Notes: a model not told the origin generated them from the sequence alone. Counted from the first letter of the stretch, positions 50,901 through 59,073 are shown. The stretch is DNA of 64,000 nt from AC-32 sp963772975 (GCA_963772975.1 CAVYZH010000002.1:620001-684000), one strand, 5' to 3'. Translations and numbers: made by a program.

Positions 50901-51012
50901 CGAGCGCGACCCGAAGGCGTGTCACCGCTCGCTCGTCGCGGAGCGGCTCCGAGGAGTCAAGACTCCGCGTCTCCACCTGCGCACTCACTTAGGCGAACAC
51001 GGCGAGCGCCGT

Positions 51013-51651
51013 CTAGCGAAGAGCCTCCTCGAACCGCGGGTCGTCGCGGACTGCGGCGAGGTCGTCGTCCCCGCGCGCCTGGTCGCGGAACGGCGGGAAC
51101 AGCTCGCCGGACCGCCGAAGACGGTCGAACATCTCGTCATCGACCTCGCCGGCGAGCGTCGCGAAACAGGCGTAGTTGTAGTTCAGTCCCGGGTGATCCG
51201 GAAACTGCTCGAGGCCGCGGCGAACCGCTTCGACCGCGTCGCCGTAGCGCTGCTCGCCGTAGGCGGTCATTGACTCGCTCTGGATCGGCCACGCGTCACC
51301 CCAGTCGAGTGCCTGGTACGCCTCGCCGGGAGTGCCGCCGAGAGCGAGGACGGTCGCGTCACCGGTCGCCTTGCGCCGCGACTCGGGTTGGACGGACACC
51401 AAGGTCCCGGCCGGCGCGTCGAACGTCTCGCCGTCGATCTCGAACCTCGCGGTCCCGTCGAGCACGACGTACACCTCTTCCTGGCCCCCGACCCCCTCGT
51501 CGTGCTCGTTGATCAGGGTGCCGTCCTCGCCGACCGTGCGCGCGTTGATGCCGAACGAGTGAATGCCGAGGTGCTCGCGCACCGGGATGAAACTGCCGCG
51601 CCGCTCGATCTCGTCGAGGCGCGCGACGCGCCACTTCGCGTTGTCGTTCAT
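51013..51651 (-). CDS. Cupin/TPR protein, copy 2 (212 aa)
   Basis: Paralogue of 44008-44646, identical in length. Cupin HSFGINARTVGEDGTLINEHDE and EEVYVVLDGTARFEIDGETFDAPAG; TPR part YGEQRYGDAVEAVRRGLEQFPDHPGLNYNYACFATLAG; the last residues DDPRFEEALR are identical to copy 1. The ATG at 51651 has GGAGGTGAGGG upstream. Divergent from the intact ZIP gene with 64 bp between starts. Likely the original neighbour arrangement from which the scattered fragments derive. Confidence 0.88.
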   Translation of the reverse strand: MNDNAKWRVARLDEIERRGSFIPVREHLGIHSFGINARTVGEDGTLINEHDEGVGGQEEVYVVLDGTARFEIDGETFDAPAGTLVSVQPESRRKATGDATVLALGGTPGEAYQALDWGDAWPIQSESMTAYGEQRYGDAVEAVRRGLEQFPDHPGLNYNYACFATLAGEVDDEMFDRLRRSGELFPPFRDQARGDDDLAAVRDDPRFEEALR

Positions 51652-51715
51652 TCCCTCACCTCCAAGTTGGGCTCGTCTCGGCTGTATAGCAGCGCCGCCG
51701 AGTAGGGTCGCCCGC

Positions 51716-52423
51716 ATGGGAGCTGCATTCGGATGGGGCGTGCTCGCGGCCTCGTCGCTCGTGCTCGGGATGCTGCTCGGTCTGGCGCGGTCGTGGCCGG
51801 CGCGGCTGATCGGGCTCGTGCTCGCCTTCGGGGCCGGCGCGCTCGTCAGTGCGGTCAGCTTCGAGCTCTTTGAGGAGGGCCTCAAGGTCGGCGGGGCCGC
51901 GGCGGTCGGGATCGGGCTCGCGGCCGGGGCGCTTGCCTACTTCGTGCTCGCGCGCCTGGTCGAGCGCATGGGGCCGGCGCAGGACTCGGGCGGCGGCTCG
52001 GCGCTCGCGCTCGGGGCGTTCCTCGACGGGATCCCCGAGCAGACCGTGCTCGGAATCGGGCTCGCCGGCGGCACGGGCGTCAGCGTCGGCCTGATTCTCG
52101 CAATCTTCGTCTCGAACCTGCCCGAGGCGATCGGCTCGGCCACGGACATGCGCCAGGCCGGAACCCCCGCGCGCCAGATCCGGCTGCTCTGGTTCGCGGT
52201 CGCCGGACTCTGCGCGCTGGCCACGCCGCTCGGCTTCTTCCTCGCAGACCACACCGGCGGGCACGTGCAGGCCCTGATCAACGGCTTCGCGGCCGGCGCG
52301 CTGCTCGTGATGCTGGTCGACTCGATGATCCCCGAGGCAACCGAGAAGTCCGGCCGCGTCGCCGGCCTGGCGACGACCCTCGGCTTCGCCCTCGCAGCGG
52401 GCCTCTCGACGCTGACTGCGTAA
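51716..52423 (+). CDS. ZIP-family divalent metal transporter (235 aa)
   Basis: Eight hydrophobic segments. The metal path is seen in GAFLDGIPEQTVLGIGLAGG and IFVSNLPEAIGSATDMRQAG, matching the conserved Asn/His-x-x-Pro-Glu motifs of ZIP transmembrane helices 4 and 5; here the first is SNLPE. The N-terminal GLARSWPARLIGLVLAFGAG repeats in fragments A and B. ZIP proteins import Zn, Fe or Mn toward the cytosol. ATG at 51716. The sole full copy in the window. Confidence 0.88.
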   Translation: MGAAFGWGVLAASSLVLGMLLGLARSWPARLIGLVLAFGAGALVSAVSFELFEEGLKVGGAAAVGIGLAAGALAYFVLARLVERMGPAQDSGGGSALALGAFLDGIPEQTVLGIGLAGGTGVSVGLILAIFVSNLPEAIGSATDMRQAGTPARQIRLLWFAVAGLCALATPLGFFLADHTGGHVQALINGFAAGALLVMLVDSMIPEATEKSGRVAGLATTLGFALAAGLSTLTA

Positions 52424-52524
52424 CTCGCAGACCGCGATACAAGATCCGCGCCGATATTCACTTGCGCGACGTGTTAGCCGCAGGTAATGTCTCGCGTTCA
52501 ATTCGGGGAAAGGAGGTACGAACC

Positions 52525-52650
52525 ATGCGCGGTTTCTCGGCAGATCGTCTAGGCGTCGTCTCCGCCCCGGTCCCTGCCCTCGGTGAAGCGCAGACGTCGA
52601 ACGACGACTCCTACCTCCGGGCAGTCCTCGACTGGAGTAGCTCCGACTAG
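52525..52650 (+). CDS. Short ORF with strong ribosome binding site (41 aa)
   Basis: AAAGGAGG sits nine bases upstream of the ATG at 52525. The peptide starts MRGFSADRLGVVSAPVP, is Ala/Ser/Asp-rich, and ends YLRAVLDWSSSD. No membrane segment. Similar short acidic-tailed ORFs with strong sites occur at 56339; both precede hairpins. I cannot assign a family; a small regulatory or secreted peptide is possible. Confidence 0.45.
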   Translation: MRGFSADRLGVVSAPVPALGEAQTSNDDSYLRAVLDWSSSD

Positions 52651-52674
52651 CACATAGCGTCAGAGTCACGTCCA

Positions 52675-52872
52675 GCGAGGGCGACCCGATGGGGTCGCTT
52701 TCGTCGTTTCTAAGGCGAAACACCATTCGGCAGTCGGCGGGAGAAGGACCGATGCCAAGCGCCACCACGGCGTAACCGAGCCGATCCGCAGCCGGAAAGC
52801 GGCTGAAGGAGAGGTCAGCTTTCGAAACAAAGTCCTGTGCAAATGAGGCTGTGCGTTAGCACGCACATTTTT
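52675..52872 (+). ncRNA. Candidate structured RNA or leader ending in a Rho-independent terminator
   Basis: About 200 nt with no ORF longer than a few codons. It contains a GCGACCC-GATG-GGGTCGC hairpin near 52685, AGCGCC/GGCGT and AGCCG/CGGCT stems, and ends in a canonical terminator (52850-52872). It could be a small RNA or the leader of the next gene with attenuation. I compared it by eye with SAM, TPP, glycine, c-di-GMP, c-di-AMP, fluoride and manganese riboswitches without a convincing match. Confidence 0.3.
52850..52872 (+). terminator. Canonical Rho-independent terminator
   Basis: TGTGCGT-TAGC-ACGCACA followed by TTTTT. Ends the ~200-nt non-coding stretch. Confidence 0.8.
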
Positions 52873-52957
52873 CGGAAGTCGCACCTGAACCTCCTCCGTA
52901 CCGGACTCGACATCGGCGAAGTAAGTCGAAGACCACAGGCGAAAGGAGGTGAGAAGG

Positions 52958-53356
52958 GTGATCCACTACGACTACGAGTTCCACCGTCAGCGTCAACGCG
53001 AGCGGATGGCGGAGATCGGGGCCGAGTACCAGCGTGCCCAGGCGACCGAGAACTCGAGGGCCGCCGCCGTGATCAGGCGGTCCGCAGCGGTGGGCTTGGT
53101 CGCGCAAGCGTTGGGCGTTCGCGCGTCGAGCACCCGTCTTCCGAGCATGAGCTGCGGCTTGCGAGCAGAACCGCGCGCTTCGGCCGGGCGCGCGGTTCTG
53201 CGTGTTCGAATGGATGCTTCGCGAGCCGGCGCCCTGCTCGTGATGCTGGTCGACTCGATGATCCCCGAGGCAACCGAGAAGTCCGGCCGCGTCGCCGGCC
53301 TGGCGACGACTCTCGGCTTCGGCGTCGCCGCGGGCCTGTCCACCCTCACCGCGTAG
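52958..53356 (+). pseudogene. Chimeric ORF: short N-terminal protein joined to a ZIP C-terminal fragment
   Basis: A GTG at 52958 follows AAGGAGG by 8 bases. The first ~55 residues (IHYDYEFHRQRQRERMAEIG, then AEYQRAQATENSRAAA) are a charged helical small protein. The middle is low-quality sequence spanning a terminator-like hairpin (53165-53201). The last ~47 residues (AGALLVMLVDSMIPEATEKS, then GRVAGLATTLGFGVAAGLST) nearly duplicate the end of the intact ZIP at 51716. The whole reads as one frame but is best explained by a small gene fused to a duplicated ZIP 3' end. Confidence 0.6.
53165..53201 (+). terminator. Perfect 14-bp hairpin inside the chimeric ORF
   Basis: GCAGAACCGCGCGC-(9 nt)-GCGCGCGGTTCTGC. 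It has the look of an intrinsic terminator and lies where the original small gene's 3' end would be expected. Confidence 0.55.
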
Positions 53357-54407
53357 CACGCAGCGTCAGCGACACACCCGTGCGCCAGACCACGGCGAAG
53401 AGCAGGATCGCGCCTCCGGAGAGGACACCGAGCGCCGCGACGGAGACGGCGACGCTGAGAGCCTGTGAGGCCCCGACTCCCGAGGCGATCAGGGCTGCGC
53501 CGCCGACGCCGACCTGCGTGGCCGCTCCCGCGAGACCGACCGGCAGCGCCGCGGCCGCGGCGCCGGCGCAGAGAAAGAGCAGCGCCAGCGAGAACGAGAA
53601 GCCAATCCCGAGCGTGCCCAGGAGCACGAAGACCGCGAGTGCCCGGACGAGCCAGCAGGCGGAGACGAGCGCCCACGCTTGCGACGCTGTCCGCCGAGAG
53701 GTCGCGCGCGGGCTCAGCCAGCGGCCGAGCCGGAAGCGCAGGGCCCGGCGGCTCGCGACCAGGCGGGGCAGGGCGACGATCACGACGGCGGCCGCGACTC
53801 CCCCGAGCGCGACCAGCGCGAGCGCCGCGCGGACGCCCAGCCCGGCGCCCGGGAAGAGCGCGGCGACGAACGCGAGCGGCGCGAGGGCGACGGCGTCGAT
53901 CAGCCCCAGCATCACGAGCGAGAGGCAGAGCACGCGTACACCGGCCGGACAGCCGGGATAGCGCCGTACGACCGCGATCCGCATCGCGTCGTCGAAGCGG
54001 CCCGGGAGGACCAGTCCGACCAGCGCGGCGCCGCCGTTGCCGGCTGCGAGAGCCAGGACCTTGGGCCGTTCGTCCGGAACGAACAGCCGTCCCCAGCCGT
54101 ACGCCTTGAGGGCCTGGGCGACCAGCAGCAGCAGACCGGCCGCCACCAGGAGGCCGGGGTTTCCGCTCGCGAGCGGCCAGGAGGTCGACGCGAAGTGCCG
54201 AGCGGCCAGCAGCGCGAGCACGACCACGACGGCCCCCGACCCGGCGGCGAGCGCCCACTGCCCGGGGCGCGAGCGGCCGAGGCGCCAGAGGGCGTCGACC
54301 AGCAGTCGGTACCTGCGCTCGAGGAGGATCGGCGCAAGCGGGACCGCGATGTCCACCAGCGGGTCCCGGTGCGGGCGACCTCGCGATGGTGTCGGGGTCT
54401 CGCCCAC
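53346..54407 (-). CDS. Flippase-like/lysylphosphatidylglycerol synthase TM-domain protein (353 aa)
   Basis: Six to eight membrane helices. LALAAGNGGAALVGLVLPGRFDDAMRIAVVRR is the N-terminal conserved loop and LAGAATQVGVGGAALIASGV the C-terminal PxGxG-like motif of pfam03706. A 50-residue cytosolic N-terminus precedes helix 1. GTG start at 54407. Such proteins translocate lipids or lipid-linked sugars. Its 3' end overlaps the chimeric ORF's stop by 11 bp. Paralogue of the broken gene at 22319. Confidence 0.85.
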   Translation of the reverse strand: MGETPTPSRGRPHRDPLVDIAVPLAPILLERRYRLLVDALWRLGRSRPGQWALAAGSGAVVVVLALLAARHFASTSWPLASGNPGLLVAAGLLLLVAQALKAYGWGRLFVPDERPKVLALAAGNGGAALVGLVLPGRFDDAMRIAVVRRYPGCPAGVRVLCLSLVMLGLIDAVALAPLAFVAALFPGAGLGVRAALALVALGGVAAAVVIVALPRLVASRRALRFRLGRWLSPRATSRRTASQAWALVSACWLVRALAVFVLLGTLGIGFSFSLALLFLCAGAAAAALPVGLAGAATQVGVGGAALIASGVGASQALSVAVSVAALGVLSGGAILLFAVVWRTGVSLTLRATR

Positions 54408-54469
54408 GCCTGGAAGCGTACGACGCTGGGCTCGCGCGCGATTGCCGCGGGGCTGTCGACCGCTACGGC

Positions 54470-54904
54470 CTAGGGCGTCGCGGCCCGGCGCTCGGACTCG
54501 CGCTTCAGCTGCTCGAGGCCACTCTCGGTCGAGCGGTCGAGCGTCTTCTGAAGCGAGCCGCGGAACAGCCGGACCAGCAGGCCGCTAAACGACTCGTCCG
54601 ATTCAACGTGCGTGCCGCCGTTCGAGGGCTCGAAGCGCCACTCATGCAGCGCCTTGATCGACAGCGTCCGGCCTCGCCACCTGATGTAGCCCGGAGGGTC
54701 GACCTGCTCGAGCGTCGAGACGATCGTGCCCGGGCCCGCCTTCCAGCGGAACTCGGTGCCGGGCTCGACTGGCCCCTTGAGTGACATCGACTTCACCTCG
54801 GGATTCCACTGCGGCCACTGCTCGAAGCCGGTCAAGACCTCCCACACGACCTCGGGCGGCGCGGCGATCTCGACCTCGCGCTTGCTCCGGACGGACGCAT
54901 CCAC
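54470..54904 (-). CDS. SRPBCC/START-like family protein (144 aa)
   Basis: KREVEIAAPPEVVWEVLTGFEQWPQWNPEVKSMSL is the classic N-terminal half of the polyketide-cyclase/dehydrase (SRPBCC) fold, followed by GPVEPGTEFRWKAGPGTI and the C-terminal helix LFRGSLQKTLDRSTESGLEQLKRESE. Length normal. Hydrophobic-ligand binding, function not assigned. Possible GTG start at 54904. Confidence 0.9.
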   Translation of the reverse strand: MDASVRSKREVEIAAPPEVVWEVLTGFEQWPQWNPEVKSMSLKGPVEPGTEFRWKAGPGTIVSTLEQVDPPGYIRWRGRTLSIKALHEWRFEPSNGGTHVESDESFSGLLVRLFRGSLQKTLDRSTESGLEQLKRESERRAATP

Positions 54905-54947
54905 ACTTCGATTTTAGACGCGTGATCGATTCCCTTACGCTTCGGCG

Positions 54948-55394
54948 GTGGCTGGTATGACGGGGAGACTGGGCAGGATCGCGAACGTCACGCGCCAAGA
55001 CACCGCAGCCCTCAGCAGGGAAGTACCACTTGATCTCCCTGTAATCCAAGAGGCGTGGCCCGCCTTCGAGTCGGCGTTCGACTCACTAAACGGGCGTCGG
55101 ATGATGGGTCTGATCAACAATCGAGCCGGCACCTACCGGCTGTGCACCGAGCGTCTGCCCCGCGACCGAGAGAACCCGCTCGGTCTTGACGAGACGACAA
55201 TCCCCGGCGGGCGGTACCTGCGGCTCAGGCTCATCGGTGACCCTCCCGGTGTCTACGGCCAGATCGGCGAGGCGTTCGACGAGCTCTTCGAGCACGCCGA
55301 CCACGATCCCGCGCGTCCCCTCATCGAGTTCTATCGACGCGAAGGCGAAGTCGACTGCCTCGTCCCGGTCAACGCCGCCGTTCCTGGCGCCTGA
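54948..55394 (+). CDS. GyrI-like/effector-binding-domain protein (148 aa)
   Basis: Contains LPVIQEAWPAFESAFDSLNGRRMMGL, RLCTERLPRD, LGLDETTIPGGRYLRLRLIGDPPGVYGQIGEAFDELFEHADHD and ARPLIEFYRREGEVDCLVPV, the layout of GyrI-like small-molecule-binding domains that occur alone or at the end of AraC regulators. Without a DNA-binding domain it is probably a stand-alone effector-binding or hydrolase-type protein. GTG start at 54948 or ATG at 54957. Confidence 0.8.
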   Translation: MAGMTGRLGRIANVTRQDTAALSREVPLDLPVIQEAWPAFESAFDSLNGRRMMGLINNRAGTYRLCTERLPRDRENPLGLDETTIPGGRYLRLRLIGDPPGVYGQIGEAFDELFEHADHDPARPLIEFYRREGEVDCLVPVNAAVPGA

Positions 55395-55451
55395 GAAATC
55401 CGATCATGAATCACCTTCACACCAGATCGCTGAGGGCGTAGCTTCTAGTCC

Positions 55452-55958
55452 ATGAAGCTTCGCCTCGTCCAACCGAAACTGCGTCGCGCCTGGGAGCTGC
55501 GCAGCGGGGACGTGGTGGCCGCCACCCTGCGGATCCCGCTCTTCCGGCGCGGCGCGGAGATCGAGATCGGTGACCAGAAGCTCGCGATCGAGCCGAGTGG
55601 GTTGGTCCGCACGTCGGTTGCGGTTCGCGACACGGCGACCGGCGATGAGCGGATGCGCGTCGTGCGGGAGAATCTGCGCCGCGTGCTCGAGCTCGGCGGA
55701 CAGCGAACCGAGTGGCGCTCGCTCGGCTGGGGGAGCACCTACGGCTTCGTCGACGCCGCCGGCGAGCCGCTTGTTCGAGGCAAGGTCTCACAGGGGCTCA
55801 CGCGCACGAACGGTGAGATCGAGGTCGCGGACTCCCTGTCGGAGGACGAGGTGCTGCTCGCCGCCGCGCTGACGGCCTACCTGCTGATCCGCAAGGCCGA
55901 AGACAACGCCTCCGCCGCGGCCGGCTCTGTTGCCGCAACCTCCGGCGGCACCGGCTAG
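55452..55958 (+). CDS. Hypothetical protein (168 aa)
   Basis: Predicted beta-rich: MKLRLVQPKLRRAWELRSG then DVVAATLRIPLFRRGAEIEI and RTSVAVRDTATGDERMRVVR, resembling tubby/LURP-like barrels in pattern. A late helix EDEVLLAAALTAYLLIRKAED and a Gly/Ser tail end it. No signal peptide. ATG at 55452. Convergent overlap of four bases with the next gene. Confidence 0.75.
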   Translation: MKLRLVQPKLRRAWELRSGDVVAATLRIPLFRRGAEIEIGDQKLAIEPSGLVRTSVAVRDTATGDERMRVVRENLRRVLELGGQRTEWRSLGWGSTYGFVDAAGEPLVRGKVSQGLTRTNGEIEVADSLSEDEVLLAAALTAYLLIRKAEDNASAAAGSVAATSGGTG

Positions 55959-56197
55959 TCGATATCCCAGGCTTCGAGCTGGATCGGGATCGCGTTCGCG
56001 CGCGACACGCTCTCGGCCTGGTCGCGCGCGAGCAGCCAGAGCGGGACCTCGCGCAGCTCGCGCTCGCCTGGCCCTTCGACGACGACGGCCCCGATCAGCG
56101 GACCGATTCGCCGGCCCGACCTCGAGAGGCGGTAGTCGACGAACGTGACCTCGCGGCCGACCAGCCACAGCTTCTCGCCTTGGTGGAATTCGGACAT
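55955..56197 (-). CDS. Hypothetical small protein (80 aa)
   Basis: MSEFHQGEKLWLVGREVTFVDY then RLSRSGRRIGPLIGAVVVEG and RELREVPLWLLARDQAESVS look like a small beta-rich KOW/SH3-like barrel. ATG at 56197 preferred; a longer frame to 56302 lacks a good start. Function unknown. Confidence 0.6.
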   Translation of the reverse strand: MSEFHQGEKLWLVGREVTFVDYRLSRSGRRIGPLIGAVVVEGPGERELREVPLWLLARDQAESVSRANAIPIQLEAWDID

Positions 56198-56338
56198 ACC
56201 CACACGGTAGGTCCGCCTCCGCCGCCGGTGGGTGGCGATCCGGCGTGCTCGCGGTAACGATCTGGGGTCCGGGGCCCGGAAGTTGTCCGCCGACGCGAAC
56301 ATTCACGGCAGGTCAAGCCGCCAGGAAAGGAGACCGTC

Positions 56339-56473
56339 GTGGAGCAGCAGTTCGAAAGCGAAGAGTTCTCCGTCCACGAGGACCGAGAAGGCACCGGTGT
56401 CGCCGACGCCCGTCGAGGTCGAGCAGGACGCGCCGCAGGCCGCCGACGCCGACTGGGAGGACTGAGCCTCTGA
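56339..56473 (+). CDS. Short ORF with strong ribosome binding site (44 aa), possibly frameshifted
   Basis: GGAAAGGAG precedes the GTG at 56339. The peptide begins MEQQFESEEFSVHEDREGTG, then in this frame becomes Arg-rich and ends RRLGGLSL. In the neighbouring frame the natural-looking continuation SPTPVEVEQDAPQAADADWED ends at 56465. A single indel near 56395-56400 would restore a 42-47 residue acidic peptide. A perfect terminator follows. Confidence 0.4.
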   Translation: MEQQFESEEFSVHEDREGTGVADARRGRAGRAAGRRRRLGGLSL

Positions 56474-56476
56474 CGC

Positions 56477-56506
56477 GATGGCCCCGCTCGTCCGAGCGGG
56501 GCCATC
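56477..56506 (+). terminator. Perfect 13-14-bp hairpin
   Basis: GATGGCCCCGCTCG with CGAGCGGGGCCATC and a 2-base loop, four bases past the short ORF's stop. Followed by GGTGCTC rather than T-run. Confidence 0.7.
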
Positions 56507-56663
56507 GGTGCTCTCCCCGAGCTGCTGACAAGAGGAGCGGCGGCGCGAGCCGGCGGCAGACGACGTGCGCCGCCACTCCATGTGGAGAAGCCTGAGCCGA
56601 TGTTGGCCGCCACCAGCCGCGGCTTTTGCGGACGGCTCGACAGTCACACATGCGCGGGCGACG

Positions 56664-58079
56664 ATGGGTTACGAGGGTGAGACGGCGATGTTCGGGCCTG
56701 GTGACCAGAATGTGGCGATGCCCGAGCATCCGACACCGGCCGAGCGGGCTGCGCGCGGAAAGGCCGCTCGAGCCAAGGTCCGGCGCTCGGCACACGCCGA
56801 TTGGGCACCCGCGCCAGACCGCCCGGATCCGGTCGAGCTGCTCGAGGAGCAGGCGCGGACGCGGGTTCAGGAGCTCGTGCCGATCCGATACGGGCGCATG
56901 CTCCTCTCGCCATTCAGCTTCTTCCGCGGCGCCGCCGCTGTGATGGCGGCAGACCTCGCGCCTACGCCGCGGACTGGGCTAACCGTTCAGCTCTCGGGCG
57001 ATGCGCATCTCGCCAACTTCGGCGTCTTCGCGGCTTCGGACCGGCGTCTCGTCTTCAGCCTGAACGACTTCGACGAGACGCTGCCCGGGCCCTTCGAGTG
57101 GGACGTCAAGCGCTTGGTCGCGAGCTTCGAGGTCGCCGGACGGGGGTGCGGGTTGGACAGGAAGCAGCGGCGGAAGGCCAATCTCACGGCCGTGCGCTCA
57201 TACCGTCTGGCGCTGCGCGACTTCGCGCAGAGCCGCACGCTCGACGTCTGGTACGGACGGCTGGAAGTGGAGGCGATCGTGCAGCGATGGACGACGGAGG
57301 TGCACGCGAAGCGGCTCGACCGGATCGAGCACGACCTCGCCAAGCGGGGGACGAAAGACAATCTCACCGCGCTCGCCAAGCTGACCGAGGTCGTCGACGG
57401 CAAGCGGCGGATCGTCAGCGACCCGCCCCTGATCGTCCCGCTCGAGGATCCCGTGCCGGGGAAGATCTACGAGTCGTACCGGCGCACGCTCGAGGCCGAC
57501 CGGCGGCAGCTCGTGGACCGTTTTCGCGTCACCGAGGTCGCGCGCAAGGTGGTCGGGGTCGGCAGCGTCGGCACGCAGACGTGGATCGTCTTGCTGCTCG
57601 GTCGTGACGACGAGGATCCGCTCTTCCTCCAGCTGAAGGAGGCGCAGTCGTCGGTACTCGAGCCGTTCCTCGGCGGGCAGGGGTTCGCCAACCAGGGCCA
57701 GCGCGTCGTCGAGGGTCAGCGGCTGACGCAGGCCGCGCGCGACCTCCTGCTGGGTTGGACGCGTGCCGCGGACGCCGACGGAACCGAGCGCGACTACTAC
57801 GTGCGCCAGCTCTGGGACGGGAAGGCCAGCGTGGACATCGAAGCGTTCGACCCGGAGGCGATGAAGCTCTATGCCGAGGTCTGCGGCCGCACGCTCGCGC
57901 ACTCGCACGCCCGCTCGGGAGACCCGATCGCGCTGGCGGGCTACCTCGGCCGCGGCAAGGCCTTCGACCACGCGCTCGCGTCGTTCGCCGAGGCCTACGC
58001 GGATCAGAACGAACGGGACTACTCCGCGCTCGAGACAGCCGCCGCCGGTGGCCGGGTGAAGGTCGAGCGGGGCCTCTAG
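56664..58079 (+). CDS. DUF2252 protein, kinase-fold-like (471 aa)
   Basis: Family signature: RYGRMLLSPFSFFRGAAAVMAADL, LSGDAHLANFGVFAASDRRLVFSLNDFDETLPGPFEWDVKRLVAS and LQLKEAQSSVLEPFLGG. HLANFG and NDFDE correspond to kinase-like catalytic and metal loops (aminoglycoside-kinase-like fold). ATG at 56664 is chosen; an in-frame ATG at 56688 is also possible. Function unknown. It ends four bases inside the opposing NlpC/P60 gene. Confidence 0.92.
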   Translation: MGYEGETAMFGPGDQNVAMPEHPTPAERAARGKAARAKVRRSAHADWAPAPDRPDPVELLEEQARTRVQELVPIRYGRMLLSPFSFFRGAAAVMAADLAPTPRTGLTVQLSGDAHLANFGVFAASDRRLVFSLNDFDETLPGPFEWDVKRLVASFEVAGRGCGLDRKQRRKANLTAVRSYRLALRDFAQSRTLDVWYGRLEVEAIVQRWTTEVHAKRLDRIEHDLAKRGTKDNLTALAKLTEVVDGKRRIVSDPPLIVPLEDPVPGKIYESYRRTLEADRRQLVDRFRVTEVARKVVGVGSVGTQTWIVLLLGRDDEDPLFLQLKEAQSSVLEPFLGGQGFANQGQRVVEGQRLTQAARDLLLGWTRAADADGTERDYYVRQLWDGKASVDIEAFDPEAMKLYAEVCGRTLAHSHARSGDPIALAGYLGRGKAFDHALASFAEAYADQNERDYSALETAAAGGRVKVERGL

Positions 58080-58532
58080 CGGAGGAGGCGGCGCGCCCCG
58101 GCGAACTCGCGGCGCACCTGCCGCAGGCTCACGTAGCTCACGCGGGCGCCGGTGTGAGGGGCCGAGATCACAGCCCGTCCCGAGACCACGAGGTCGACGT
58201 GTCCGCCGCCGTTCGTGAAGACCAGGTCGCCGGGCCGCAACCGAGCCGAAGCGAACTGGCACGCCGAGCGACATCTGCCCCCAGGTCGAGTGCGGGATCG
58301 TCCGGCCGATCGATCGGTACGCGGCGTAGACGAGACCCGAGCAGTCGAAGCCGGTGCGGCGCGAGATGCCGCCCCACCGGTACGGCACGCCGAGCTGGCG
58401 CTTCGCGAAAGCCACGACCCGCTCGGCGGGCTTGGCCGGGCGAGGGCTGGGAGCGCGGCCAGGGTCGACCTGCGCCCGGGCGGCAGGCGCGAGCAATCCG
58501 GGCAGCACGAGGACGGGAAGCAGGCGGCGCAC
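58076..58532 (-). CDS. NlpC/P60 (C40) peptidase, frameshifted
   Basis: Signal peptide MRRLLPVLVLPGLLAPAARA, then AFAKRQLGVPYRWGGISR, and the catalytic Cys64 in GFDCSGLVYAAYRSIG. Near 58250-58262 the frame changes; the second frame gives LRPGDLVFTNGGGHVDLVVSG with the catalytic His and ends ARRLLR at a TAG (58076-58078). The full protein is about 150 residues, the size of small secreted NlpC/P60 hydrolases that cut peptidoglycan stem peptides. The stop overlaps DUF2252 by four bases. Confidence 0.85.
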
Positions 58533-58602
58533 CGGGCCTACCTCGGCCGCGAGGCGCCGGGCCGCAAGGGTTAGCGGGGTACCTCGATCGAGGGAGTCGC
58601 CG

Positions 58603-59010
58603 CTACGAGCTCAGCCCTTGCGCGACTTCCCAGCTGTGGCCGTCGGGATCGGTAAAGGTGGCGACTCGCATGCCCCATGGCCGGTCGACCGGGCCGGTCA
58701 GCAGTTGCACGCCGCGCTCCTCGAGTGCCGCGCACACGGCATCGACGTCGTCGATCCAGATGCTGAGCTGGAAGCGCGAACCGGAGTCACGGCCGGCCAC
58801 CGGCGCCGGTTCGACCTGCTGCGCAGCCGAGGAGCTCAGGAGCAGGTTGACGAATAGCTGGTCGAACTTGACGCAGACAGAGGTCTCGTCCTCGAAGACC
58901 ACCTCGACGCCGAAGATGGCCTCGTAGAAGGACTTCGCGGTCTGCAGATCCTCCACGAACAGGCTGATCGCGCTGACGTGACTAAGCGACTGGCTGGTGG
59001 TCGTGCTCAT
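58603..59010 (-). CDS. VOC (glyoxalase/bleomycin resistance-like) family protein (135 aa)
   Basis: ISLFVEDLQTAKSFYEAIFGVEVVFED and WIDDVDAVCAALEERGVQLLTGPVDRPWGMRVATFTDPDGHSWEVAQ are the two beta-alpha-beta-beta-beta modules. The ATG at 59010 has AGAGGAG upstream. Metal ligands of classical glyoxalase I are not all evident, so it may be an uncharacterised VOC protein. Confidence 0.93.
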   Translation of the reverse strand: MSTTTSQSLSHVSAISLFVEDLQTAKSFYEAIFGVEVVFEDETSVCVKFDQLFVNLLLSSSAAQQVEPAPVAGRDSGSRFQLSIWIDDVDAVCAALEERGVQLLTGPVDRPWGMRVATFTDPDGHSWEVAQGLSS

Positions 59011-59073
59011 CTCGGCTCCTCTCTGGTCGGGGCTCTCGTCGGTTAGACCGCCGCGCGGCGGAAAGTTCATCGC

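Noticed and set aside
52675..52850. Possible c-di-GMP or other named riboswitch
   Set aside because: A few short matches (GCCAAGC, GTAACCGA) resemble the c-di-GMP-I aptamer, but conserved receptor and loop elements are not in the right order.
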